This document shows, one piece after another, positions 1 through 7,618 of a stretch of 39,720 nucleotides of DNA; position 1 is the stretch's first letter, and each line of letters opens with the position of its first letter. Under the pieces are notes generated by a model. It did not search any database. It was not told the origin of the DNA and saw only the letters and a list, made by a program, of their open reading frames with translations. Location: the NCBI GenBank assembly GCA_947589065.1, contig CANPZM010000014.1, positions 1-39,720 of the forward strand. The letters are read 5' to 3'. Source of the stretch: an uncultured Clostridia bacterium (lineage in GTDB: Bacteria; Bacillota; Clostridia; TANB77; CAG-508). Position numbers and translations under genes: made by a program.

Positions 1-210
1 ACATGGTATGGAATACAAATGAAAACAATGACAGATGATACACCATCAAAATTATCAGAACTATTAATGCAAGGAACTAACATGGGAATAATAGAAGGAA
101 GAAGATTATTAAATCAAAATCATAGAATAGATTCAGATGTCAAAAACATTTTAAATGATTTTGTAGTAATGCAAGAAGATAGTGTAGAGACATTAAAGAA
201 ATTTTTATAA
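1..210 (+). CDS. C-terminal part of a small uncharacterised protein (5' end outside the window)
   Basis: The reading frame is open from base 1 (T-W-Y-G-I-Q before the first internal Met at 19) and stops at 208-210, so this is the 3' end of a longer gene. About 69 residues are visible. They look helical, with a Gly-Ile-Ile-Glu-Gly-Arg-Arg segment and an acidic, amphipathic C-terminal helix ending in Leu-Lys-Lys-Phe-Leu. The composition recalls small ferritin-like or spore-coat-type helical bundle proteins of clostridia, but I cannot assign a family. It converges on sigK and shares a bidirectional hairpin with it. The function is unknown. Confidence 0.6.
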   Translation, partial: TWYGIQMKTMTDDTPSKLSELLMQGTNMGIIEGRRLLNQNHRIDSDVKNILNDFVVMQEDSVETLKKFL

Positions 211-235
211 TGCCATTTATAGAAAATTTTTTAAA

Positions 236-271
236 TTAAATATATTAGGCAAAATTTCCTAATATATTTAA
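236..271. terminator. Bidirectional terminator hairpin between the partial gene and sigK
   Basis: A perfect 14-bp inverted repeat (236-249 with 258-271) has an 8-nt loop. It sits between two convergent genes. The stem is AT-rich and the T-runs are modest on both sides, so termination efficiency is uncertain. Confidence 0.6.
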
Positions 272-310
272 AACTTAAAAAAATTTACAAGTGAAAATGT
301 ATATTAATAA

Positions 311-1009
311 TTATTCTCTAATCTCTTTTGAAAGCTTTGAAATAGCTTTAGTTTCAATTCGAGAAACATATGATCTAGAAATACCATAAATTTTTGCAAC
401 CTCATTTTGAGTTAAAGGTTTAGAATTATTAAGACCAAATCGTAAAATCAAAATTTCTTTTTCACGAGGCTTTAAAACAGTATTCATTTTTTCATACAAT
501 TTTTTTTCCTTTAATTTTAAATCAATTGAATCTTCAATACTACGTTCATTATTTTCAAGAACCTCTTGAAGAGTAATAATATTATCATCCTTATCTTTAC
601 CAATAGGTTCATTTAAATAAACCTCAGAATTTAATTTTTTAGAATTTCTAAAAAACATTAAAATTTCATTTTCAATACAACGAGATATATATGTAGACAG
701 CTTTACACCCTTTTTTGAATTATAACTATTAATACCTTTTATAAGTCCAATAGTACCAATAGAAATTAAATCATCCAAAGAAACTGTGGGAGATATGTAT
801 TTTTTGGAAATATGAGCAACTAATCTCAAATTTCGCTCAATTAAGACATTTTTAGCAGACATATCGCCATTAGAAAATTTTTCTAAGTATATTTTTTCCT
901 CTTCACTAGAAAGAGGCTCAGGGAAAAGGCTATTAGAAGAAATATAACCAACCATAAAAATAGAAGTATTAAGAAATGTTAAAAAACCGGAAATAGACAA
1001 TATAAGCAT
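311..1009 (-). CDS. sigK: RNA polymerase sporulation sigma factor SigK (pro-sigma-K)
   Basis: This is the late mother-cell sigma factor, which directs RNA polymerase to spore coat and maturation genes. The 232-residue protein has a hydrophobic N-terminus of about 25 residues followed by GYISSN and FPEPLSSEEE. This matches the layout of the cleaved pro-sequence and start of mature Bacillus sigma-K. Region 2 is clear (IERNLRLVAHI, then DDLISIGTIGLIKGIN and RCIENEILMFFR), as is the region 4 helix-turn-helix (GISRSYVSRIETKA). IGKDKDDN in the linker also favours SigK over SigE. The gene is continuous, with no skin-type interruption. Start: GGAGG lies 7 nt before ATG 1009 on the minus strand. On the minus strand, bases 1044-1037 read CATATATT, which resembles a sigma-E -10 element; I give that little weight. 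The gene implies a spore-forming ancestry. Confidence 0.88.
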   Translation of the reverse strand: MLILSISGFLTFLNTSIFMVGYISSNSLFPEPLSSEEEKIYLEKFSNGDMSAKNVLIERNLRLVAHISKKYISPTVSLDDLISIGTIGLIKGINSYNSKKGVKLSTYISRCIENEILMFFRNSKKLNSEVYLNEPIGKDKDDNIITLQEVLENNERSIEDSIDLKLKEKKLYEKMNTVLKPREKEILILRFGLNNSKPLTQNEVAKIYGISRSYVSRIETKAISKLSKEIRE

Positions 1010-1135
1010 GTTTAAACCTCCAAATATCTATATAAAAATATATGAGATAAAAACAAAATAGTGCGTGTCAACATTAAAGAGTACAAGTAAATTAAAGAAA
1101 AAACATTAATAAACTTGTCAAAGCATGTGTAATTT

Positions 1136-1164
1136 TTGAAAAAATTACTAAAATATGGTATAAT
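1136..1164 (+). promoter_or_regulatory. Sigma-A promoter of the 92-aa cassette
   Basis: The -35 TTGAAA (1136-1141) is separated by 17 nt from the -10 TATAAT (1159-1164), which is preceded by TGG (extended -10). Transcription would start near 1171, about 27 nt before the ATG. Confidence 0.8.
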
Positions 1165-1197
1165 TATTTTATCAATCTAAATAAGGAGGGTTTTATT

Positions 1198-1476
1198 ATG
1201 ACACGTGAACTTACAAGCCGGAAGGAAATTAGACGATTAGAATACGATTTTCCTCTGCAAGAGGAGCTCGCAGGAAAGAAGAAAACCTACGAAGAAGTAT
1301 TCATCAGCCCTTGCGGCATGAAAACACAAAGAGAAGCATTAAGAACATTGAAACAGATACAGGAAAATCATCCTATATCTTCTGGGTGGAATTGCCCTGG
1401 AGGAATGCATGAAGGAACTTTCAGAGATCCTGAAGGCTTATGGCATGCCTACAGGCACCACGCTAAGTACGCATAA
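1198..1476 (+). CDS. Orphan 92-aa protein, GC-richer self-contained cassette
   Basis: I do not recognise this protein. It is soluble-looking and highly charged at the N-terminus. It has a Cys-Gly-Met segment in the middle and a C-terminal stretch with NCPGGMHEGTF and several His/Trp/Tyr residues (GLWHAYRHH), which could bind a metal or nucleotide; that is only a guess. AAGGAGGG lies 7 nt before the ATG. The gene has its own extended -10 promoter and a GC-rich terminator immediately after the stop. Base use differs from the neighbours: my hand count of 1201-1320 gives 54 G+C of 120, against 17 of 60 for 1681-1740. Codons such as CCG, CTC and CGG, rare nearby, are used. It sits in the divergent gap between sigK and the radical SAM gene. 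Acquired or fast-evolving accessory gene is the likeliest reading. Confidence 0.75.
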   Translation: MTRELTSRKEIRRLEYDFPLQEELAGKKKTYEEVFISPCGMKTQREALRTLKQIQENHPISSGWNCPGGMHEGTFRDPEGLWHAYRHHAKYA

Positions 1477-1482
1477 CCTCCG

Positions 1483-1513
1483 GCCCGACTGTTATCAATT
1501 CAGTCGGGCTTTT
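1483..1513 (+). terminator. Rho-independent terminator of the 92-aa cassette
   Basis: GCCCGACTG (1483-1491) pairs perfectly with CAGTCGGGC (1501-1509) across a 9-nt loop, followed by TTTT. The stem is far richer in GC than the surroundings. Confidence 0.9.
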
Positions 1514-1597
1514 CCATTGCACAAAAGTTAATTATATATAAACTTAAAAAATCAAAGAAAAAAATTTTTTATTGATTTTAGGAATTTATAAAATTAA

Positions 1598-1626
1598 TTA
1601 ACAAATAAAAATAATCATGATATAAT
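1598..1626 (+). promoter_or_regulatory. Sigma-A promoter of the radical SAM-rdgB unit
   Basis: TTAACA (1598-1603), a 17-nt spacer and TATAAT (1621-1626) preceded by TGA (extended -10). The start would be about 30 nt before ATG 1664. Confidence 0.75.
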
Positions 1627-1663
1627 AAAAAAGCTTAAAAATTATAAAAAGAAAGAAAATATA

Positions 1664-2542
1664 ATGAACGAATTAGAACAATGTAAATTATGTCCAATTG
1701 AATGTAAGGTAAATAGAAATACAACAACAGGAAGATGTCAAGCTGGCAACCAAATAAAAATAGGACTATATTCATTACACTATGATGAAGAACCATGCAT
1801 TAGTGGAAAGAATGGTTCAGGAACGGTCTTTTTTAGTAATTGCAATTTAAAATGTAAATATTGTCAAAATTATAAAATAAGCTGTGAAAATAAAGGAAAA
1901 GAAATAACTATTCAGGAATTAGCAGATATTTTCCTAGAATTACAAAATAAAAAAGCAAATAACATCAATCTAGTGACAGCAGTTCCATACATAATACATG
2001 TTATTGAAGCAATAAAAATTGCAAAACAAAAAGGATTAGAAATACCAATAATATATAATACAAGCGGATATGAAAACATAGAAACTTTAAAAAAACTAAA
2101 TGGATATATAGACATATATCTTCCAGATTTTAAATATTATGATAACAATCTTGCATATAAATTATCTGATATCAAAGATTATAGAGAAATAACACAAAAT
2201 GCAATTAAAGAAATGTACCAACAAGTTGGAAAAAATAAATATGATAAAAATGGAATGATAAAAAAAGGAATAATTATAAGACATTTAATATTACCAAACA
2301 ATATTGAAAACTCAAAAAATGTGTTAAAGTGGATTAAAGAAAATATGCCAGAAGATATAACAATTAGCCTAATGGCACAATATTTTCCAACATATAAATC
2401 ACATGAAATAGCTGAAATAAATAGAAAGCTAACTAAAGAAGAATATAAAGAAGTTGAAAAATACTTATATGAATTAAAAATAGAAAATGGATACATACAA
2501 GATTTAGAAGAGAATGAAGAAAAATATGTACCTAATTTTTAA
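1664..2542 (+). CDS. Radical SAM protein, pyruvate formate-lyase activating enzyme-like (COG1313 type)
   Basis: This is a radical S-adenosylmethionine enzyme. The 4Fe-4S cluster motif CxxxCxxC is at residues 60-67 (CNLKCKYC), followed by QNY. There are four extra Cys near the N-terminus (C7, C10, C14, C25), a pattern typical of the COG1313 PflA-like group, where a second metal site is expected. Downstream segments NTSGYE and DIYLPDFKYY fit the radical SAM barrel (NTSG is a SAM-contact type motif). The length of 292 residues is normal for the group. The substrate is unknown, and no formate lyase or glycyl radical enzyme lies nearby. It has its own promoter, and rdgB follows after 16 nt, so the two are probably co-transcribed. 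The ribosome binding site (AGAAAG) is weak. Confidence 0.8.
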   Translation: MNELEQCKLCPIECKVNRNTTTGRCQAGNQIKIGLYSLHYDEEPCISGKNGSGTVFFSNCNLKCKYCQNYKISCENKGKEITIQELADIFLELQNKKANNINLVTAVPYIIHVIEAIKIAKQKGLEIPIIYNTSGYENIETLKKLNGYIDIYLPDFKYYDNNLAYKLSDIKDYREITQNAIKEMYQQVGKNKYDKNGMIKKGIIIRHLILPNNIENSKNVLKWIKENMPEDITISLMAQYFPTYKSHEIAEINRKLTKEEYKEVEKYLYELKIENGYIQDLEENEEKYVPNF

Positions 2543-2558
2543 GAAAGGACAATAAAAA

Positions 2559-3188
2559 ATGGAAGTAATTTATGGAACAAGTAATCAAGGAAAAGTTGAG
2601 GCAATGAAAAGAATATTTAGAGAGAATAATATTAATTTAAAATTGTCAACACCTAAAGAAATAGGCTTCGATGAAGAAATAATTGAAGATGGTAAAACTT
2701 TTGAAGAAAATTCAGAAATAAAAGCCAATGCAATAAAAAAATATTGTATCAAAAATAAAATTAAAGATAAAATAATAATTACAGATGATGCTGGTCTATG
2801 CATAGACAAATTAAATGGAGAACCAGGAATATATTCAGCAAGATATGCAGGAAAAAATGCAACTCAAATTGAATCAATAAATAAAATATTAAAAAAATTA
2901 GAAAACTATCCAAATATGAATGACAGAAGTTGTAAATTTGTTTGTGTATTAACAGCAATAGTGTTAGATACAAATGAGAAAATAGTTTCAAGAGGAGAAA
3001 GCCTAGGATATATTGCTAAAGAACATGGAAAGTTAGGTGGATTAACATATGGACCAATATTTATACCACAAGGCTTTGAATTACCAATGAGTGATATGGA
3101 AGAAGAAACATATGCCAAAATGCATAATCATAGAGACTTAGCTTTAAAAAAATTAATATCAGAATTGCAAAAAAAGGAAATTATCTAA
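2559..3188 (+). CDS. rdgB: XTP/dITP diphosphatase (RdgB/HAM1 family)
   Basis: This enzyme hydrolyses non-canonical purine triphosphates (XTP, dITP, ITP) to monophosphates, keeping deaminated bases out of DNA and RNA. The N-terminal YGTSNQGKV segment corresponds to the family's (S/T)xNxxK nucleotide-binding motif. DDAGLCIDKLNGEPG around residues 75-90 is the active-site loop, followed by YSARYAG. The C-terminal GLTYGPIFIPQGF and HRDLALKKL segments are also conserved. Length (209) is normal. AAGAAAGGA lies 11 nt before the ATG. It is the second gene after the radical SAM enzyme. An A-run followed by TTTTTT just after the stop (3189-3210) is at best a weak terminator, and 3211-3386 shows nothing else I can name. 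Confidence 0.9.
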   Translation: MEVIYGTSNQGKVEAMKRIFRENNINLKLSTPKEIGFDEEIIEDGKTFEENSEIKANAIKKYCIKNKIKDKIIITDDAGLCIDKLNGEPGIYSARYAGKNATQIESINKILKKLENYPNMNDRSCKFVCVLTAIVLDTNEKIVSRGESLGYIAKEHGKLGGLTYGPIFIPQGFELPMSDMEEETYAKMHNHRDLALKKLISELQKKEII

Positions 3189-3386
3189 TAAAAAAAAAGA
3201 AGGTTTTTTATGAAGTCATATTTTGTAAAAAAATGTCTAAAAAAACTCTCTATAACTTTAATTATACCATTAAAACAAATAAAAATCAAATATCAAATAT
3301 ATTCAAATTAATGAGAATAAACGATGAAAACAAGAGATAAAGATAGATAAAATAAATTAAATAGTATTAGATTGAACTTTAGTAAG

Positions 3387-3415
3387 TTGAAAGTAAATAA
3401 AGCATATGGTAATAT
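3387..3415 (+). promoter_or_regulatory. Probable promoter of the 6S RNA
   Basis: TTGAAA (3387-3392), a 17-nt spacer and TAATAT (3410-3415) with an upstream TGG. The predicted start is near 3422. Confidence 0.6.
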
Positions 3416-3421
3416 ATATTC

Positions 3422-3645
3422 ATAACAAGTTAATATAGTTAATAAATTTCCCTGCATGGTGCGTTTTTGACAGAGTTTTTAGAACCTACAAGTTTGGATA
3501 AGGGAGCCAGCTTCTCTGAATATGGCGTGTAAGCTTACATTATATATAGTAAGAAACCCATAAGTATTTAGGACGGCACCCACCTGTTTAAGTACAGGTC
3601 CATAAAAATTCTTTTTCATAACGGCTGATGTGGGGCTTTTTTTTT
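3422..3645 (+). ncRNA. ssrS: 6S RNA (SsrS), global regulator of RNA polymerase
   Basis: 6S RNA mimics an open promoter and sequesters the housekeeping RNA polymerase holoenzyme, mainly in stationary phase. The sequence carries the clostridial 6S hallmarks in order: CCCTGCATGGTG at the 5' side (3450-3461), a GAACCTAC segment, GGGAGCCAGC, AATATGGCGTGTAAGC, AGAAACCCATAAG, the highly conserved GACGGCACCCACCTG (about 3572-3586), AGGTCCATAA, and AACGGCTGATGTGGGG at the 3' side. The outer ends pair (CCCTGCAT with ATGTGGGG, using wobble pairs), giving the long closing stem. A run of nine or more T follows directly (3637-3645) and acts as terminator. The exact 5' end is inferred from the promoter. The gene is in the same orientation as prmC downstream, which has its own promoter. 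Confidence 0.85.
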
Positions 3646-3750
3646 GCTCAAAATATGTAAAAAATAAGTAAATATTAAAAATTATAAAAATAAGAAAAGA
3701 CCTCAATGACTATAAAATTATTCAAGCAATATATAGAACAAACATAATTG

Positions 3751-3779
3751 TTGAAAAAATCGAATAAAAATGCTAAAAT
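3751..3779 (+). promoter_or_regulatory. Sigma-A promoter of prmC-whiA-hemW
   Basis: TTGAAA (3751-3756), a 17-nt spacer and TAAAAT (3774-3779) preceded by TGC. Transcription would begin near 3786, after the in-frame ATG-like codons at about 3748. This is one reason to start prmC at 3799. Confidence 0.75.
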
Positions 3780-3798
3780 AAGAACAATTGGAGGAAAT

Positions 3799-4623
3799 AT
3801 GCAAGTAGAAGAAGCAATAAAATATGGAATAGAAAAATTAAATAATATAGATGAAAAAATATTAAAAACAAAAATGTTACTTGCTAAAACATTAAATGTA
3901 AGTAAAGAATATTTATTAATACACAACCATCAAAAATTAACAGAGTCAGAACAAACTGCATATTTAGAGGAAATAGAAAAATTAAGAAATAATATACCAA
4001 TTCAATATATAATTGGATATCAAGAATTCTATGGAATGAAATTTAAAGTTAATAAAAATGTACTAATACCAAGAAGTGACACAGAAATATTAGTAGAAGA
4101 AACTATAAAAATAGCAAATGAAAATGATAAAATTTTAGACTTATGCACAGGAAGTGGAATAATAGGGATAACATTAAGTAAAAAAATAGAAAACTGTGAA
4201 GTTTTTGCCTCAGATATAAGTGAAAAAGCATTAGAAATTGCAAAAGAAAACAGCAAAATAAATAATGCAAAAATAAAATTTATACAATCAGATTTGTTCG
4301 AAAACATTACTGAAAATGAATTTGATATAATTGCATCTAATCCGCCATATATTGAAACAGAAACAATATTAAAATTAGACGAACAAGTTAAAAAAGAACC
4401 AATATTAGCATTAGACGGAGGAAAAGATGGACTAGAATTTTATAGAAAAATTGCAAACTGTGCAAAAGAGTACATAAAAAAAGACGGATATTTATGCTTA
4501 GAAATAGGATATAATCAAAAAGAAAAAGTAACTGAAATATTAAAAAAGCAGAACTATAAAGAAATAAAATGCATAAAAGATTTAAGCAATAATAATAGAG
4601 TTATTATATGTAAGAAGGGATAA
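3799..4623 (+). CDS. prmC: Peptide chain release factor N5-glutamine methyltransferase PrmC
   Basis: PrmC methylates the Gln of the GGQ motif of release factors RF1 and RF2 using SAM, which is needed for efficient termination. The N-terminal helical domain is followed by the SAM-binding motif ([14 protein letters not shown]) and the diagnostic NPPY catalytic motif at residues 181-184 (SNPPYIETE). The length from ATG 3799 is 274 residues, as expected. GGAGG immediately precedes this ATG, and the longer upstream frame from 3748 would overlap the promoter. WhiA follows after 2 nt and HemW after another 1 nt, so the three form a tight operon. In many Firmicutes prmC follows prfA; here it does not. 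Confidence 0.92.
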   Translation: MQVEEAIKYGIEKLNNIDEKILKTKMLLAKTLNVSKEYLLIHNHQKLTESEQTAYLEEIEKLRNNIPIQYIIGYQEFYGMKFKVNKNVLIPRSDTEILVEETIKIANENDKILDLCTGSGIIGITLSKKIENCEVFASDISEKALEIAKENSKINNAKIKFIQSDLFENITENEFDIIASNPPYIETETILKLDEQVKKEPILALDGGKDGLEFYRKIANCAKEYIKKDGYLCLEIGYNQKEKVTEILKKQNYKEIKCIKDLSNNNRVIICKKG

Positions 4624-4625
4624 TT

Positions 4626-5468
4626 ATGTCATTTTCTTCAGAAATAAAAGAAGAATTAAGTAAATTAAATACTTTTTCAAAAAAAGAATTAATGGAAGCG
4701 GAATTAATTGGATACTGTGAATCATTTAATTGCACAAAAATAAGTAACCAAATTGAATTTATTACCGAAAATGAATTTAATATTGAAAGAATATATAAAC
4801 TACTATTTAAGCTAAATATAAACTATGAACCTGAAACAAAAAGAAAAGTATATATAGCTAAATTTAGTGAAAAATACATCAAGCACATAGAAGAATATAA
4901 AGCAGAAGAAGAAATAAAAGCAATAGTTAGAGGACTATTTTTAGGAAGCGGTTCTGTAAACAACCCAAATAAGAAATACCATTTAGAAATCTTATTAAAA
5001 GAAAAAGATATAGCCTTATACATAAAAAATATACTAAAACAAGCAGGAATTGAAACTAAAATTTTAGAAAGCAAAAATACATTATATATAAAAGAAGGAG
5101 AAGAAATATCTAAGTTTTTAGCATTTATAGGAGCAAATAAATCAGTATTAAAATTTGAAGAAATTCGTGTAATGAAAGACATGAGAAACGATATTAATAG
5201 AAAAGTAAATTGCGAAACAGCTAATCTAAATAAAACAGTAGAAGCATCAGTTTTACAAATTGAGGCAATCAATTTCCTAAAAAAAATGAAGAAATTTGAA
5301 GAACTTCCCGAAAACTTAATTGAAATAGCAGAAACTAGAATAGAAAATCCAGAAGCAAGTTTAAAAGAATTAGGACAATTATTAGAAAATCCAATAGGTA
5401 AATCAGGAGTAAATCATAGATTAAAAAAAATAATAGAGATTGCAGACGAACTAAAAAAAGGAGAATAA
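4626..5468 (+). CDS. whiA: DNA-binding protein WhiA
   Basis: WhiA combines a LAGLIDADG homing-endonuclease-like fold with a C-terminal helix-turn-helix and acts as a nucleoid-associated or regulatory protein in Gram-positives. The start (SFSSEIKEELSKL), the central segment (IVRGLFLGSGSVNNP), and the C-terminal segment (NLNKTVEASVLQIEAI, then LGQLLENPIGKSGVNHRLK) are typical. It has 280 residues, slightly short for the family. The ATG begins 2 nt after the prmC stop, with AAGAAGGGA overlapping the end of prmC as ribosome binding site. The usual rapZ and yvcK neighbours are absent here. Confidence 0.9.
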   Translation: MSFSSEIKEELSKLNTFSKKELMEAELIGYCESFNCTKISNQIEFITENEFNIERIYKLLFKLNINYEPETKRKVYIAKFSEKYIKHIEEYKAEEEIKAIVRGLFLGSGSVNNPNKKYHLEILLKEKDIALYIKNILKQAGIETKILESKNTLYIKEGEEISKFLAFIGANKSVLKFEEIRVMKDMRNDINRKVNCETANLNKTVEASVLQIEAINFLKKMKKFEELPENLIEIAETRIENPEASLKELGQLLENPIGKSGVNHRLKKIIEIADELKKGE

Positions 5469-5469
5469 A

Positions 5470-6585
5470 ATGAAAGAAATAGGAATTTATATTCATATAC
5501 CATATTGCAAAAAGAAATGTTTTTATTGTGACTTTACATCATTTGATAATAAAGAAGACACAATAAAAGACTATATAGAAACACTAAAAAAAGAAATTGA
5601 AGAATGTGAATATAAAGGATTTGACATTGGAACAATATATATTGGAGGAGGAACTCCATCATCAATTGAAGAAAAATATATAACAGAATTAATAAATAAA
5701 ATAAGAGAAAAATTTATTGTATCCAGAAACGCAGAAATAACGATAGAAATAAATCCAGGAACAGTTACAAAAGAAAAACTAGAAGAATATAAAAAAGCAG
5801 GAATAAATAGATTAAGTTTTGGATTACAATCAACAGATAACAATATCCTAAAAAAGATAGGAAGAATACATACATATGAAGAGTTTTTAGAAAATTACCA
5901 ATTAGCAAGAAAATTAGGATTTAACAATATAAACATAGATTTAATGTTAGCACTACCAGAAGAAACAGAAGATGCCATAGCAATAAAAGTTTCAGAAATA
6001 ATAAACTTAAAACCAGAACATATATCAATATATTCATTAATTTTAGAAGAAAACACTAAACTTAAAGAAATGGTAGAAAATTCAGAATTAAAACTTCCAG
6101 ATGAAGAAGAAGAAAGAAAAATGTATTGGAAAGCAAAAGAACTACTTGAAGAAAATGGATATGAACATTATGAAATTTCAAACTATGCTCTACCTACATA
6201 TCAATCTAGGCACAATACAGAATGCTGGAACCAATATGAATACTTAGGCTTTGGCGTATCAGCACATAGCTATTTTAATGGAAAAAGATTTTCAAATGAA
6301 AATACAATAGAAGAATATATTAAAAATTATAATAAAAAGAAAATAGAGGAAATTCAAACAAAAGAAGACATGGCAAAAGAATATATGATGCTAGGACTAA
6401 GAAAAATTGAAGGAGTTTCAATATCTGAATTTGAAAGAAAATTTAAAATAAATCCATTATTTTATTTTAGATTTGAAATAAGTAAATTAGTAGAAAAGGA
6501 TCTTATTGAAGTAGACCTTGACAATATAAAATTGACCATGAAAGGACTAGATTTTGCAAATCAAGTATGGCAAGAATTTGTATAA
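5470..6585 (+). CDS. hemW: Heme chaperone HemW (HemN-like radical SAM protein)
   Basis: HemW is a radical SAM-type protein that binds heme and delivers it to target proteins; it is often mis-annotated as coproporphyrinogen III oxidase. The cluster motif is C13-x3-C17-x2-C20 followed by D-F rather than a fourth Cys, which favours HemW over true HemN. GTIYIGGGTPS, EINPGT, RLSFGLQS and the NIDLMLALPEET strand follow as in the family. Length (371) is normal. AAAGGAG lies 5 nt before the ATG. In many Firmicutes hemW directly precedes hrcA; here two antisense cassettes separate them, and a terminator closes the prmC-whiA-hemW unit. Confidence 0.9.
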   Translation: MKEIGIYIHIPYCKKKCFYCDFTSFDNKEDTIKDYIETLKKEIEECEYKGFDIGTIYIGGGTPSSIEEKYITELINKIREKFIVSRNAEITIEINPGTVTKEKLEEYKKAGINRLSFGLQSTDNNILKKIGRIHTYEEFLENYQLARKLGFNNINIDLMLALPEETEDAIAIKVSEIINLKPEHISIYSLILEENTKLKEMVENSELKLPDEEEERKMYWKAKELLEENGYEHYEISNYALPTYQSRHNTECWNQYEYLGFGVSAHSYFNGKRFSNENTIEEYIKNYNKKKIEEIQTKEDMAKEYMMLGLRKIEGVSISEFERKFKINPLFYFRFEISKLVEKDLIEVDLDNIKLTMKGLDFANQVWQEFV

Positions 6586-6634
6586 AAAATAAGTGATTTC
6601 AAGAATTCAAATTTTATAAGTTACAAACATAAAA

Positions 6635-6663
6635 GGGTGTACATTAAAGTACACCCAATTTTT
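6635..6663. terminator. Bidirectional terminator between hemW and the antisense cassette
   Basis: GGGTGTAC (6635-6642) pairs perfectly with GTACACCC (6649-6656) across a 6-nt loop. T-runs follow on the plus strand (6659-6663) and on the minus strand (AAAA at 6631-6634). Confidence 0.9.
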
Positions 6664-6682
6664 GTAGACTAACAAAAAATTG

Positions 6683-7120
6683 TCAGCCCTTCGAAAACAA
6701 ATGATTATAAATTCTTGTTAACTCATTTGCTAACTCCGGAGTAAACTTGATATCAATAGGAAAATTCCACATTGTGGAGAAAGTCGAATCAACATTAGCT
6801 GCAGAAACAAGTAAATCCGTGAGCAACTCCTTGTTATCAATAGAATCAGGAAGCGGATGACCATAGGAGTTAAACACCTTAAGATAAAGCTCCTTGAATA
6901 CGATTTCAGGATGAAGCTTGGCTATGAGAGATTTTACATTCTCTACATTCAAAAAGCCAGTTTCTGGATTACCAAAATGCAGCGATGCTTCTTGCGACTC
7001 AGATTGACAAGCTGCGATTAATAGCTTACAATTTTCCCGCCCACAAGGAAGAATTTCTCCTGTTGGTGAGAAAACTCTGGAATATGCTTTAAGCAATTCC
7101 TTTGAACCATTCGTTTTCAT
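6683..7120 (-). CDS. Orphan 145-aa protein, antisense cassette between hemW and hrcA
   Basis: I do not recognise the family. The protein looks soluble and mostly helical. It has a short Cys-containing segment (LPCGRENCKLL) near residue 30 and repeated Leu/Ile/Val heptad-like spacing in the C-terminal half (ELANELTRIYNHLF). Start: GGAGG (CCTCC at 7129-7133 on the plus strand) lies 8 nt before ATG 7120; an upstream in-frame ATG would overlap that site. A promoter lies about 80 nt upstream (7200-7228) and a bidirectional terminator follows. GC is raised relative to neighbours (26 of 60 in 7021-7080 by hand count). Together with 7275-7505 it interrupts a normally adjacent gene pair, which suggests insertion. 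Confidence 0.7.
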   Translation of the reverse strand: MKTNGSKELLKAYSRVFSPTGEILPCGRENCKLLIAACQSESQEASLHFGNPETGFLNVENVKSLIAKLHPEIVFKELYLKVFNSYGHPLPDSIDNKELLTDLLVSAANVDSTFSTMWNFPIDIKFTPELANELTRIYNHLFSKG

Positions 7121-7199
7121 GTCTTTTACCTCCATAAAATATTTCATACAGAGTCAACACTAATGAAGCATATAGAAGTATTAACACATATGATAAGAA

Positions 7200-7228
7200 A
7201 TTATACAACCGATTTTTAATAAAGTAAA
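7200..7228 (-). promoter_or_regulatory. Promoter of the 145-aa antisense cassette
   Basis: Read on the minus strand: TTTACT (7228-7223), a 17-nt spacer, TATAAT (7205-7200). It lies immediately after the terminator of the neighbouring cassette, so the two minus-strand genes are separate units. Confidence 0.6.
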
Positions 7229-7229
7229 G

Positions 7230-7262
7230 AAAAAGTGCGGAAAACACGAAAATTTTCCACAC
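7230..7262 (-). terminator. Terminator of the 76-aa cassette
   Basis: Read on the minus strand, GTGTGGAAAA pairs with TTTTCCGCAC (7262-7253 with 7244-7235; one G-T pair), followed by TTTTT. Confidence 0.85.
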
Positions 7263-7274
7263 TAATAATGATAG

Positions 7275-7505
7275 TCAGGAAGCAAATACTTCCTTATACA
7301 ATGAAATGATATTGTCAGATTTTAGATATACATCACGCTGAGAAATACTGCCAAACGAACCATCAGGATTGATTTTCTGACACTCGGTCAGCAAATGCCG
7401 TTTCAATTCGTTTGTGCAATTTGGTCTCAAATTTTGCATATCTGGGAAGGCAATACGAAAGAGCTGCCCAAACCTCATACAATCTTGACTAGAATATCCA
7501 TTCAT
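7275..7505 (-). CDS. Orphan 76-aa protein, second antisense cassette upstream of hrcA
   Basis: Unrecognised small protein, probably cytoplasmic, with three Cys and a Ser-rich N-terminus (MNGYSSQDC). It resembles no family I know. GGAGGG lies about 8 nt before ATG 7505. It has a good sigma-A promoter upstream and its own hairpin terminator. It is transcribed away from hrcA, back to back with the heat-shock promoter. GC content is above that of the flanking housekeeping genes. It could be an acquired accessory gene; there are no direct clues to function. Confidence 0.65.
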   Translation of the reverse strand: MNGYSSQDCMRFGQLFRIAFPDMQNLRPNCTNELKRHLLTECQKINPDGSFGSISQRDVYLKSDNIISLYKEVFAS

Positions 7506-7559
7506 TCATATCCCTCCTTTAATATAAGGATGTCATATAATATAAGACCATCACGAGCC

Positions 7560-7588
7560 AATATACACTTAAATACAAAAAAAGTCAA
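7560..7588 (-). promoter_or_regulatory. Promoter of the 76-aa cassette
   Basis: Read on the minus strand: TTGACT (7588-7583), a 17-nt spacer, TATATT (7565-7560). It is divergent from the hrcA promoter about 45 nt away. Confidence 0.75.
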
Positions 7589-7618
7589 TAAAAAATGTGA
7601 AAAAATAATTACAAAATT

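Noticed and set aside
311..1009. Skin-element interruption of sigK
   Set aside because: The reading frame is continuous from pro-sequence to region 4 with no recombinase nearby.
3211..3386. Minus-strand promoter-like sequence (TTGATT, 17 nt, TATAAT at 3289-3261)
   Set aside because: No gene or RNA structure follows it on the minus strand before rdgB; likely chance in AT-rich DNA.
3479..3706. 75-aa minus-strand reading frame
   Set aside because: It lies across the 6S RNA and has no ribosome binding site or family match; the RNA explains the sequence.
3748..3798. Upstream start for PrmC at 3748
   Set aside because: It overlaps the promoter -35/-10 and the region before the transcription start; GGAGG precedes ATG 3799 instead.
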